A DNA stretch of 6,205 nt from Synergistales bacterium (GCA_015657435.1 JADLKH010000004.1:280488-286692); one strand, 5' to 3'; shown: positions 1 through 5,823, counted from the first letter of the stretch. Notes: a model not told the origin generated them from the letters alone. A program made the numbers and translations.

Positions 1-66
1 GACGGTCCGCGGTTCGCCGACATGGAGCCGTCTCAACCATGCCGAAGCCAATTTGGATTCGTTCAT
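1..66 (-). CDS. 5' fragment of an unidentified protein (runs off left edge)
   Basis: Twenty-two codons are visible, starting at an ATG (complement of 64-66) and reading MNESKLASAWLRRLHVGEPR then TV before the window ends. The start is supported by a good Shine-Dalgarno (AAGGAGAG on the minus strand) 8 bases upstream, by a candidate promoter at 121-148, and by the location just beyond the terminator of the neighbouring gene. The segment L-x-V-G-E-P recalls the beginning of ARPP-1-type domain proteins, but that is a loose impression from a very short sequence and no function is claimed. Presence of a real gene start is fairly likely; its identity is unknown. Confidence 0.6.
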   Translation of the reverse strand, partial: MNESKLASAWLRRLHVGEPRTV

Positions 67-73
67 GCCGACC

Positions 74-102
74 ACTCTCCTTTTTTCTTTCGTGAGGAGA
101 GT
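74..102 (-). promoter_or_regulatory. 5'-leader hairpin covering the ribosome binding site
   Basis: On the minus strand ACTCTCC (complement of 96-102) is followed 15 bases later by GGAGAGT (complement of 74-80), a perfect 7-bp inverted repeat. The second arm contains the Shine-Dalgarno GGAG of the gene starting at 66. If it folds in the mRNA, the ribosome binding site is paired and translation would be reduced. The loop is A-rich. Seven base pairs with a 15-nt loop is of moderate stability, so this could be chance complementarity to a purine-rich site. Confidence 0.35.
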
Positions 103-120
103 CTAGCGGAGTAAGGCGAC

Positions 121-148
121 AGGATAGGGGGGTAGCGCTTCCGGGCAA
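121..148 (-). promoter_or_regulatory. candidate sigma-70 promoter for the left-edge gene
   Basis: On the minus strand TTGCCC (complement of 143-148) and TATCCT (complement of 121-126) are separated by 16 bases. Each is a partial match to the -35 and -10 consensus. The predicted start of transcription would fall near 113-115, giving a leader of about 48 bases that includes the inverted repeat at 74-102. It lies directly after the terminator hairpin of the upstream gene, where a new promoter would be expected. Confidence 0.35.
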
Positions 149-154
149 GTCCTA

Positions 155-185
155 AAGGGCCCCCGGCGCGAAACCGGGGGCCCTT
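155..185 (-). terminator. GC-rich hairpin terminator after the beta-helix gene
   Basis: A perfect 12-bp stem (155-166 with 174-185) closes a 7-base loop. It starts 17 bases beyond the stop codon at 202-204 on the minus strand. The uridine run that follows is short (three T after the stem, plus two T at the stem base, then AGGAC), so it is a strong hairpin with a weak tail. It fits the end of the beta-helix gene transcript. On the plus strand there is no T run after it. Confidence 0.65.
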
Positions 186-204
186 CGATCGAGCAGAGGA
201 CCTA

Positions 205-291
205 TTTCTTCCCGCGGAAGAACAGGGCCATCGGAGCCAGCAGCAGCAGGCCGAGTGAAACCGCGCCGGTGGCCGAGCAGCCGCTCGAGGA
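205..291 (-). other. C-terminal sorting signal resembling Synergist-CTERM
   Basis: The last 29 residues begin S-S-S-G-C-S-A, continue with a hydrophobic stretch (VSLGLLLLAPMALFF) and end R-G-K-K. This three-part layout, with a single Cys just before a transmembrane helix and a basic tail, is that of the CTERM sorting signals. The S-S-S-G-C form fits the Synergist-CTERM type known from Synergistota surface proteins. Assignment is from pattern memory. The processing enzyme is not in this window. Confidence 0.6.
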
Positions 292-895
292 GTTGTCCCC
301 GTTGCCCGCCGTGATGGCGATGGGGCCCGGGTCGCCGTAATCCTCGATGATGAGGCGCACGGTATCTCCGTCCACCTCGATGGTCAGCCCCTCCTCTTCG
401 GTGATGTCGGCCCAGCTCCCGTTGTCGTAGGCGTAGACCGCCAGGTCCTCCAGGTCCGCCTCGTCGCCGATGGCCTCTTTCGGGAACTCGGCGGTCATCC
501 GGTAGGTGGGAAGTGTCGCGGGTACCGGTCCGGGTTCCACGTCCTGCAGGATGAAGTAGGCCGTGTAGGTGTCGGCGTCGGGGTTGTCCTCCTGCACGGT
601 CGTGGGTGCGGGGGATTCGTGCCCGTAGGCGGCCAGGGCGAGCGGGAAAGCTGGCGGCGGGGTGGTCGTGATTGTTTCAATGGAGATGGAAATTCCTTCC
701 GAGGCTCCGACGTCGAAAACGGCCGGGGCTCCGTCGGGGGCGACGAGCTGGTAGTCGGTGTGTCCCGCGGCGTCGGCGAAGGACCAGGGAACATAGAGCA
801 CCGGTCCGCTGCAGGCGGCATCGATGTCCGATTCCTCGGCGTCCTCGCCCCAGTAGTTGCCTGTGGCGTTGAGCAGATAATCCGCCACGTCCGGG

Positions 896-899
896 TTTT
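896..899 (-). other. frameshift point in the beta-helix gene (A4 run)
   Basis: On the coding strand the context is CCTGAAAACCCGG. In the upstream frame it reads L-K-T-R and then loses family character. Adding one A to the four-A run gives L-K-N-P-D-V, which joins the signal-peptide/beta-helix half directly to the half with N-Y-W-G and the C-terminal anchor. The total of 1349 bases from start to stop plus one gives exactly 450 codons. Confidence 0.75.
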
Positions 900-1556
900 C
901 AGGGCCGAATGTCCGGCGTAGTCCTCGAAGGTGTTGAACAGGGCGATGTGCCCTTTCCTCGAATTGGCGTAGCATGCGACCGAGTCGCCGTCCGCGCCCG
1001 AATCGAAGGTGAAGCGGTTGCCGATGGAAAGGACACGGAAATAGACGCTCGTGTTGTCGTCCGTTTCATCGTCGATCCCGTAATTGAGGACGTTCTCGAA
1101 GGTGTTGTTGGCCACCACGAGGTTCATGGTATCGCAGTCGATCCAGATACCGGTGTGCAGGTTCCGGAAGGTGCAGTTGCGTACCTGGACGTTCCAGACC
1201 TCCCAGATGCAGGCGGCCGTCTTGTTTGTGCCTTCCCCGTCGAAGACCAGGTTTTTCACCGTCACGTCGGACGAGGGGATCCGGATCATGTCGAAGTCTG
1301 TTCCGGGCGAACGGATGATGACCCCGTCGTCGGTTCCCTCGATGTTCAGCCTCTTGTTCACCTCGAGGTATTCCACGTAGGTGCCGGGTTCAACCTGGAT
1401 GGTATCCCCGGCGTTTGCGCCGTTGATTGCGTCCTGGATGGATTCTCCGTTCTCGACGGTCCAGGTCGTGGCCGCCGGCGCTGCCGGCGAAAATGCCAGC
1501 AGGACGGCCAGGCAGGAAAAAACGAATCCGAAGGTCTTCAGGCGTGACATGCTTTC

Positions 1557-1562
1557 CCTCCT
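1557..1562 (-). promoter_or_regulatory. ribosome binding site deciding the beta-helix gene start
   Basis: AGGAGG on the minus strand, 6 bases before the ATG at 1548-1550. It places the start at MSRLKTF rather than at the in-frame ATG at 1574, and this leaves a normal signal peptide at the very N-terminus. Confidence 0.8.
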
Positions 1563-1623
1563 CTCTTGCTCCAAAAGGTTGCTTCCGTTGGATGAAACTC
1601 CGCGTGTCTTTCCGGTGGGCGTT

Positions 1624-1646
1624 CCAGGGAGGCTGCCGCCTCCTGG
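1624..1646 (-). repeat. leader hairpin upstream of the beta-helix gene
   Basis: On the minus strand CCAGGAGGC (complement of 1638-1646) can pair with GCCTCCCTGG (complement of 1624-1633) around a four-base loop, with one bulged C. It sits in the predicted leader of about 140 bases. No uridine run follows, so it is not a terminator. I do not recognise a known riboswitch class in this leader. Confidence 0.35.
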
Positions 1647-1683
1647 GGGTATTGTTTATTTAAAGAGCGGAGAAGAGAAGAAG

Positions 1684-1703
1684 CTAGCATAATAAAATGC
1701 TAG
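1684..1703. repeat. 7+7 bp palindrome overlapping the -10 box, possible operator
   Basis: CTAGCAT (1684-1690) and ATGCTAG (1697-1703) form a perfect inverted repeat around AATAAA. It covers the proposed -10 element of the beta-helix gene and the expected transcription start. A dimeric repressor bound here would block the promoter; alternatively the arms could form a hairpin at the 5' end of the message. The regulator is unknown. Confidence 0.5.
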
Positions 1704-1725
1704 GCATCTGGAGGAAACAAGTCAA
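1697..1725 (-). promoter_or_regulatory. candidate promoter of the beta-helix gene
   Basis: On the minus strand TTGACT (complement of 1720-1725, five of six consensus) lies 17 bases before TAGCAT (complement of 1697-1702). The region is AT-rich relative to its surroundings. It is the best promoter match in the 1551-1831 intergenic interval and lies just past the gyrB terminator, so the beta-helix gene probably forms its own transcription unit with a leader of about 140 bases. Confidence 0.5.
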
Positions 1726-1770
1726 GATGTCCCTGAAATCTCGGCAAATTCCCTTCGGCCAGAACAAAAG

Positions 1771-1798
1771 AACGGGCCCGCCCGAAGGCAGGCCCGCT
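1771..1798 (-). terminator. intrinsic terminator of the gyrB operon
   Basis: A 12-bp stem (1771-1782 with 1787-1798) containing two G-U type pairs on the minus-strand RNA closes a UUCG tetraloop. On the minus strand it is followed by TTCTTTTGTTCT, a good uridine-rich tail, and begins 33 bases after the gyrB stop. On the plus strand the same hairpin is followed by six T (1803-1808), so it could stop transcription from either side. Confidence 0.85.
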
Positions 1799-1831
1799 CC
1801 TGTTTTTTCTCCTCGTGCGGGAAAAACACCC

Positions 1832-4800
1832 CTACACGTCGAGGTTGCGCACTTCCTTGGCGTGGGTTTCGATGAATTCGCGCCTGGGGCCGACGCTGTC
1901 GCCCATCAGGATGCTGAACAGCTCGTCCGCGGACATGGCGTCTTCAACCTCGACGCGCTTCACGATCCGCCTGGCCGGATCCATCGTGGTCTCCCAAAGC
2001 TGTTCGGGGTTCATTTCGCCCAACCCCTTGTAGCGCTGGACGGACACCTTCTTCTTGTCGCCCAGTTTTTCCTGGATGGCCTTGAGTTCCTTTTCCGTGT
2101 AGCAGTACTGGATGTTCTTGCCCTCCGCCACCCGGTAAAGCGGCGGTTGGGCCACGTACAGGTGCCCGTTCTCGATCAGCTGCGGCATGTAGCGGTAGAA
2201 GAGGGTCAGAAGCAGTGTCCGGATGTGCGCCCCGTCGACATCGGCGTCGGTGTTGTGGCAGCAGACGCCGCCGGTGCCGCAGACGAAGGTTTCGTCTCCC
2301 TCGACCGAGAAATCGTAGACGTGCCGTCCTCCGCAGGGGATCTTTCCGACCTCTTTCACCGGGAGTCCGACAAGGTTGCCGGGCATGGGGCGGCGCGGCG
2401 AGTTCCCGCCGGATCCTTTCCGGCGGCTCAGCGTTTCATCGAGAAGGGGAGCGTTCGCGTGTTCCTTCCAGATTTCCCTGAGGGTAGACAGGGCCGAAGG
2501 ATCCGTTACCGAAAGCGTGTAGGCTGCATGACGGGTCGTCACGGGTTTGCCCCGGATCATGCCCGAGCGTTCGCCGTTTGGTTCGCGTACGCTCATGCCG
2601 GCGAGGACGCCCCTGCCGAGGAAAAGGTACTGGACCTGCTCGGCCAGAAGTCGGGATGTGGTGGTGAAGGCAATGCCGTGGCTGTGGAGCGTGCCGTCCC
2701 CGAGGAAATAGCCTTCGAGGAAGGAATCCTGGAGCTCCGGCGAGACGTTGAAAACCAGATCGGGCACCGATTTCGTCCAGGCTCTCCGGCCCCCGAAGCC
2801 GAAGAGATGCCGGAAGGCGGATGCAATGACGCGGTTCAAAACTCTCAGTTCGGCGGTCCGGCCTCCGGTTGACTCGTAAAGGACCGGTTCCACTCCGAAG
2901 GCGGAACGGAAGGCCGAGGCGAGCCGGGGGACCAGGGGTTTGTTCCTTTTCCCGATGGCCAGCCGGACGCCGGCCCTGAGGCTGAAGGATCCTTCTGCGA
3001 CGAAGAAACCCAGCAGAAACATCAGATCCCGTGAAACTTCGAGCATCCGGGGAATCGGTCGGTCCGCGTAGTGTCTGGGAGTCAGGACGACTTCCGTGCC
3101 AAGGGCCTCGATGGACTCCATGGGAAGGTCGGCAAGGTTGAGGTACGGGCGCACCCGGTTTGCTGGGGCCCCCCGGTACCGTTCTTCCCATGTCCGGTCG
3201 AGCGCGCTCGGCACGAGGGAGTATTCGCCTTCAATGCAGTTGTCTTCAAGGCCCAGGAGACTTGTATAGGCTTTGAAGTGGCTCTCTGTCGGTCGGGAGA
3301 TTCCTTTTTCCCAGGCGTGCAGCGTGCAGGGTTGAGAGACGCCGAGCGCGAGACATGCCTCCTTCAGGGGGAGTCCGAGGGTTGTTCGCCTGTCGTGGAG
3401 CAGGTGCCCCAGTGTCTCCGAAATCTGCACCCGCGGTTCGACAATCTCCGGTTCGTCCTCGTGCTCCAGCCGGACAAGTTCTTTATGGAATTCCTCAACG
3501 GAAGTTCCCCGGAGGACGATATCCTCGTCCGCTGCGGCTTCCCTGAGGGCCCGGACAAGGTCGATCCGCTCCGGGGCCGCTTCGCCGGCCGGCAGCCCGG
3601 AAAGGCAGGCCAGAACGTCTCCCGGCCGGATGGCGTCGCCTCGCTTCAGGACAGGCCTGCCATCGTCTCCCCTCACGAAAACGCTGTGTTCCCCGGTCAC
3701 GGTGACGGATCGTCCGTAGGCGGTCCTGATTTCGTAAAGGTCTCCGTCATGCGTGTGGCTCAAAATGGCCTTGATGGGCCGGTAGCGGCTTTCCCCGGTG
3801 TTTGGGTCGAAACAGAGGATGGACCATTCTTCGGGACTGGTCGCTTCCTGGAAAAGCCTGTCGATGAAGGGTCCGACTCTCACGAAACGGACGCTTCCCG
3901 TTTTATGCCTGACGAGGGTGCAGGATTCCCCGTCTACGCTCATGATCACGCAATGGTGATATCTCAGCTTGCTGGTGTCGAACTCTTCCCCGACTCCGGC
4001 GCCGAGGGCCTGGATGATCGTCTTGATTTCCTGGTTGCTGAAGATGCGGTCGATGCGGGCCTTCTCCACGTTCAGGATCTTGCCCCGAAGCGGCAGGATG
4101 GCCTGGAAATGCCGGTCCCTGCCCTGCTTCGCACTGCCGCCGGCGCTGTCGCCCTCCACGATGTAGATTTCGCATTCCGCCGGGTTCTTGCTGGAACAGT
4201 CGGCCAGCTTGCCGGGAAGTTCGAGTCCCGACATCGCCGACTTGCGCCGTACCAGGTCCCGGGCCTTGCGGGCGGCTTCACGCGCCTGGCGGGCCTTGAC
4301 GGCGTTCTCCACCAGCGGCTTGAGGACGTCCGAGCGGTCCTCGAGCAGTTCCATCAGGCCCTCGTAGACGATGGAATCCACCAGGCCCTTGATCTCGCCG
4401 TTGCCCAGCTTGGTCTTGGTCTGTCCTTCGAACTGGGGTTCGGGCAGCTTCACCGAAATGACGACCGTCAGCCCTTCCTTGAGGTCGTCTCCTCCCAGGT
4501 TTTCGTCCTTTTCCTTGAGAAGCTTCTGGCGCCGCGCCATCTCGTTCACCGCCCGCGTCAGGGCGGTGCGGAAACCGGAAACGTGCGTTCCGCCCTCCAC
4601 CGTGTGGATGAGGTTCGCGAAGGCGAAGATCCGTTCCAGATAGGAGTCGTTGTACTGCATGGCGACTTCGACGATAACCCCTTCCTTCTCGCCCTTCACG
4701 GTCAGGGGGGGAGCAAAGAGGGTCGTCTTGCCCCGGTTCAGGTATTCGGCGAAAAGGGTGATGCCGCCGTCGTACTTGAAGATCTTTTCCTTGGGCTCGG

Positions 4801-5425
4801 ATTCGTCCTTCAGGGTGATGCACAGGCCGGGGTTCAGGAAGGCCAGTTCGCGGATGCGCCCCGAGAGGACGTCCCAGGAGAAGCCCAGTTCGGTGAAGAT
4901 CGTGGAGTCGGGCAGGAAATGGACCTGAGTTCCCCTGCGTTCGGTCGGCTCGCCCTTCTCCAGGTCCGTCACGGGGATGCCCCTCTCGAACCGTTGGCGG
5001 TGGGTCAGGCCGTCGCGCCATATCGTGACTTCCAGCCACTCGGAGAGGGCGTTCACCACGGAGACCCCCACGCCGTGCAGCCCCCCGGAAACCTGGTAGG
5101 CCTTCTTGTCGAACTTGCCCCCGGCGTGGAGCTTCGTCAGGACGACCTCCGCGGCGGGGCGGCCGGTCTGCGGGTGGATATCGGTCGGGATTCCCCGCCC
5201 GTTGTCCGTCACCGAAACGCTGCCGTCGGTCCTGAGGCAGACTTCGATCTCGGTGCAGATTCCGGCCATGGCTTCGTCGATGGAATTGTCCACGACCTCG
5301 TAGACGAGGTGGTGCAGGCCGCGCGGACCGGTGTCCCCGATATACATGCCGGGGCGGCGGCGGACGGCTTCGAGTCCCTCCAGGATCTGGATGTCCTTGG
5401 CTGTGTACTTGGCGGATGGCGTCAT
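1832..5425 (-). CDS. gyrB: DNA gyrase subunit B containing an intein
   Basis: The 1197-residue precursor contains a 563-residue intein (496-1058). The joined extein is 634 residues, the usual length of GyrB without the insertion found in E. coli. GyrB supplies the ATPase and part of the DNA-cleavage site of gyrase, which introduces negative supercoils as A2B2 with GyrA in the cytoplasm. The N-terminal GHKL ATPase shows E43 and N47 in YEVVDNSIDEA, D74 in DNGRGIP and the lid GGLHGVGVSVVNALS (114-128). The transducer follows to about 390. TOPRIM begins with EGDSAGG (E424 is the catalytic acid). Its second metal motif TDADVDGAH follows the intein (T1059). The conserved QRYKGLGEMNP (1130-1140) and the C-terminal tail ending RNLDV are intact. 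The start overlaps the upstream stop as ATGA, and the nearest AGGA is 11 bases away, so translation is probably coupled. GyrB activity depends on splicing. Confidence 0.98.
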   Translation of the reverse strand: MTPSAKYTAKDIQILEGLEAVRRRPGMYIGDTGPRGLHHLVYEVVDNSIDEAMAGICTEIEVCLRTDGSVSVTDNGRGIPTDIHPQTGRPAAEVVLTKLHAGGKFDKKAYQVSGGLHGVGVSVVNALSEWLEVTIWRDGLTHRQRFERGIPVTDLEKGEPTERRGTQVHFLPDSTIFTELGFSWDVLSGRIRELAFLNPGLCITLKDESEPKEKIFKYDGGITLFAEYLNRGKTTLFAPPLTVKGEKEGVIVEVAMQYNDSYLERIFAFANLIHTVEGGTHVSGFRTALTRAVNEMARRQKLLKEKDENLGGDDLKEGLTVVISVKLPEPQFEGQTKTKLGNGEIKGLVDSIVYEGLMELLEDRSDVLKPLVENAVKARQAREAARKARDLVRRKSAMSGLELPGKLADCSSKNPAECEIYIVEGDSAGGSAKQGRDRHFQAILPLRGKILNVEKARIDRIFSNQEIKTIIQALGAGVGEEFDTSKLRYHHCVIMSVDGESCTLVRHKTGSVRFVRVGPFIDRLFQEATSPEEWSILCFDPNTGESRYRPIKAILSHTHDGDLYEIRTAYGRSVTVTGEHSVFVRGDDGRPVLKRGDAIRPGDVLACLSGLPAGEAAPERIDLVRALREAAADEDIVLRGTSVEEFHKELVRLEHEDEPEIVEPRVQISETLGHLLHDRRTTLGLPLKEACLALGVSQPCTLHAWEKGISRPTESHFKAYTSLLGLEDNCIEGEYSLVPSALDRTWEERYRGAPANRVRPYLNLADLPMESIEALGTEVVLTPRHYADRPIPRMLEVSRDLMFLLGFFVAEGSFSLRAGVRLAIGKRNKPLVPRLASAFRSAFGVEPVLYESTGGRTAELRVLNRVIASAFRHLFGFGGRRAWTKSVPDLVFNVSPELQDSFLEGYFLGDGTLHSHGIAFTTTSRLLAEQVQYLFLGRGVLAGMSVREPNGERSGMIRGKPVTTRHAAYTLSVTDPSALSTLREIWKEHANAPLLDETLSRRKGSGGNSPRRPMPGNLVGLPVKEVGKIPCGGRHVYDFSVEGDETFVCGTGGVCCHNTDADVDGAHIRTLLLTLFYRYMPQLIENGHLYVAQPPLYRVAEGKNIQYCYTEKELKAIQEKLGDKKKVSVQRYKGLGEMNPEQLWETTMDPARRIVKRVEVEDAMSADELFSILMGDSVGPRREFIETHAKEVRNLDV
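2594..3028 (-). other. LAGLIDADG homing endonuclease core of the intein
   Basis: Precursor residues 800-944. The first LAGLIDADG helix (block C) is LMFLLGFFVAEGSFS with acid E811. The second (block E) is FLEGYFLGDGTLHS with acid D910. Block H is TTSRLLAEQVQYLFLGRGV (922-940). Both catalytic acids are present and the frame is open, so the nuclease may be active. It would recognise the intein-free gyrB sequence around ATCATG/ACCGAC. Confidence 0.88.
3248..3421 (-). other. XRE/Cro-type helix-turn-helix domain inside the intein
   Basis: Precursor residues 669-726. The segment reads as four helices of the HTH_3 pattern: TLGHLLHDRRTTLGL (helix 1), PLKEACLALGV (helix 2), then SQPCTLHAWEKGIS with the recognition helix, and RPTESHFKAYTSLLGL. 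The hallmark W-E-x-G-x-x-x-P is present (W705, E706, G708, P712). The family binds DNA, usually as a repressor. Here it most likely adds DNA contacts to the homing endonuclease, by inference from its position between splicing domain and nuclease. Confidence 0.8.
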
Positions 5426-5649
5426 TGGCTGATCGGTCCTTTCCTTTTCTTCAGCGAGAGGTCTAAAGGGGTGCCCGCGCGGATCACTCTCCAGGAACGC
5501 TCGTAGCGGCTCGCCAGGGTCTTCGGGGTGAACCCCGTGGCCATGACGCTGCCGTCACGCAGGATAATGGCCGTCTCGTTGCCCTCTCTCACAAGGGCGA
5601 CGACGCGGCCCAGATCGACGAGTCCGTCCTCTTCAAGCGGCAGAAACAC
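5422..5649 (-). CDS. small RemB/DUF370-like protein upstream of gyrB
   Basis: Seventy-five residues from a GTG start (complement of 5647-5649) with GGAGG 8 bases upstream; an in-frame stop lies about 45 bases before it. Its TGA stop overlaps the gyrB ATG as ATGA, the mark of translational coupling. The N-terminal MFLPLEEDGLVDLGRVVALV and later TAIILRDGSVMATGFTPKTL can be aligned by eye to RemA/RemB proteins (about 80-90 residues), which regulate biofilm matrix genes in Bacillus; remB (yaaB) sits just before gyrB there. The helical middle segment of those proteins appears to be missing. The T-A-I-I-L-R-D-G part also recalls small FlbD-like proteins, so the assignment is tentative. No signal peptide or membrane segment is seen; it should be cytoplasmic. 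Confidence 0.8.
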   Translation of the reverse strand: MFLPLEEDGLVDLGRVVALVREGNETAIILRDGSVMATGFTPKTLASRYERSWRVIRAGTPLDLSLKKRKGPISQ

Positions 5650-5694
5650 GGGGTTGGCCTCCAGGCGGGCAAAAGTGGCGATGCCTACGGATCA

Positions 5695-5703
5695 ATTATA
5701 GCA
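5695..5703 (-). promoter_or_regulatory. extended -10 promoter of the small gene-gyrB operon
   Basis: On the minus strand TGCTATAAT (complement of 5695-5703) is a perfect -10 with the TGn extension. The -35 region 17 bases upstream (complement of 5718-5723, CGTGCC) is poor, as is common for extended -10 promoters. Transcription would begin near 5688, giving a leader of about 38 bases. Confidence 0.65.
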
Positions 5704-5726
5704 AAACCGCAATCATGGGCACGGGG

Positions 5727-5755
5727 TTGACTTTTACTCAAACCTCGGCTTAAAT
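5727..5755 (+). promoter_or_regulatory. candidate promoter of glyA
   Basis: TTGACT (5727-5732) lies 17 bases before TTAAAT (5750-5755). The start of transcription would be near 5762, giving a leader of about 64 bases. The stretch 5751-5810 is AT-rich (18 of 60 bases are G or C by hand count), and it contains other A/T hexamers, so the exact -10 is uncertain. Confidence 0.5.
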
Positions 5756-5817
5756 GTTTATTTGTTTGGTTAAATAGGCAGTTTGTGAGAGAATTTAGAA
5801 CGATTTGAGCTGGCTTG

Positions 5818-5823
5818 AAGGAG
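5818..5823 (+). promoter_or_regulatory. glyA ribosome binding site
   Basis: AAGGAG, preceded by G. Spacing is 2 bases to the ATG at 5826 and 8 bases to the GTG at 5832, so the spacing favours the GTG as the true start although ATG is the stronger codon. Confidence 0.7.

Larger units (their letters stand above)
202..1550 (-). pseudogene. secreted parallel beta-helix protein with Synergist-CTERM anchor, frameshifted
   Basis: Read as one gene this is about 449 residues. Residues 1-26 form a signal peptide (MSRLK, hydrophobic core, A-P-A cleavage region). Residues from about 28 to 220 are a right-handed beta-helix of the pectate-lyase/NosD type: an opening S-I-Q-D-A-I-N repeat with G-D-T-I-x-V-x-P-G-T-Y, then recurring V-x-N-x-x-F coils (VKNLVF, VRNCTF, VANNTF). 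The family's closing motif, N-Y-W-G followed by S-G-P and V-P-W, lies in a different frame. The switch occurs at 896-899: the first frame is sensible to FNTFEDYAGHSAL, the second from NPDVADYLLNATGNYWG. The second part also holds a domain of about 150 residues of unknown role and a C-terminal anchor (205-291). The start at 1550 is chosen over an ATG at 1574 because AGGAGG lies 6 bases before it. Expected location is the cell surface. The frameshift may be a real mutation, phase variation or a base-call error. Confidence 0.75.
2252..3940 (-). mobile_element. GyrB intein with HTH and LAGLIDADG endonuclease (563 aa)
   Basis: This in-frame insert excises from the precursor and joins M495 to T1059. 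Block A begins at S496 (SVDGESCTLV). Block B is TVTGEH with T577 and H580. Block F is HVYDFSVEGDETF with D1038. Block G ends C-C-H-N (H1057, N1058), and T1059 is the +1 nucleophile. All residues needed for class 1 splicing are present, with Ser in place of the commoner Cys at position 1. The two splicing halves lie at about 496-608 and 1033-1058. Between them are a linker (609-668), an XRE-type HTH (669-726), a second linker (727-799) and a LAGLIDADG endonuclease (800-990). The endonuclease would cut intein-free gyrB alleles and spread the element. It shows no stop or frameshift. Hand-counted GC in the HTH part is 109/180, so there is no marked composition break. Confidence 0.95.

Noticed and set aside
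890..905. Programmed -1 ribosomal frameshift in the beta-helix gene
   Set aside because: The codons at the junction are CTG AAA ACC, which is not an X XXY YYZ slippery heptamer, and no clear stimulatory structure was seen. A lost A in the A4 run explains the data more simply.
1472..1550. Lipoprotein signal (lipobox) in the beta-helix protein because of Cys13
   Set aside because: The residues before the Cys are V-F-S, with Phe at the -2 position, and the hydrophobic core continues past it to an A-P-A type cleavage site.
1551..1690. Riboswitch in the leader of the beta-helix gene
   Set aside because: Only a single small hairpin (1624-1646) is evident and none of the conserved cores I know could be recognised.
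2252..2330. Class 3 intein (no N-terminal nucleophile)
   Set aside because: Block F has the usual Asp (D1038) rather than Cys, and a Ser nucleophile is present at position 1, so the class 1 route is expected.
1697..2872. Open frame of 391 codons on the plus strand opposite the 3' part of gyrB
   Set aside because: Begins inside the promoter/terminator region, crosses a bidirectional terminator, and is composed of antisense gyrB and intein sequence without any family motif.
2436..3191. Second-frame minus-strand open frame of 251 codons within the intein
   Set aside because: Arg/Pro-rich out-of-frame translation of the intein; no start context or domain.
3071..5506. Long open frame (811 codons) on the plus strand, opposite gyrB
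   Set aside because: It is antisense to the unmistakable gyrB, has no recognisable domain, and such open frames arise from GC-rich codon bias in the opposite strand.
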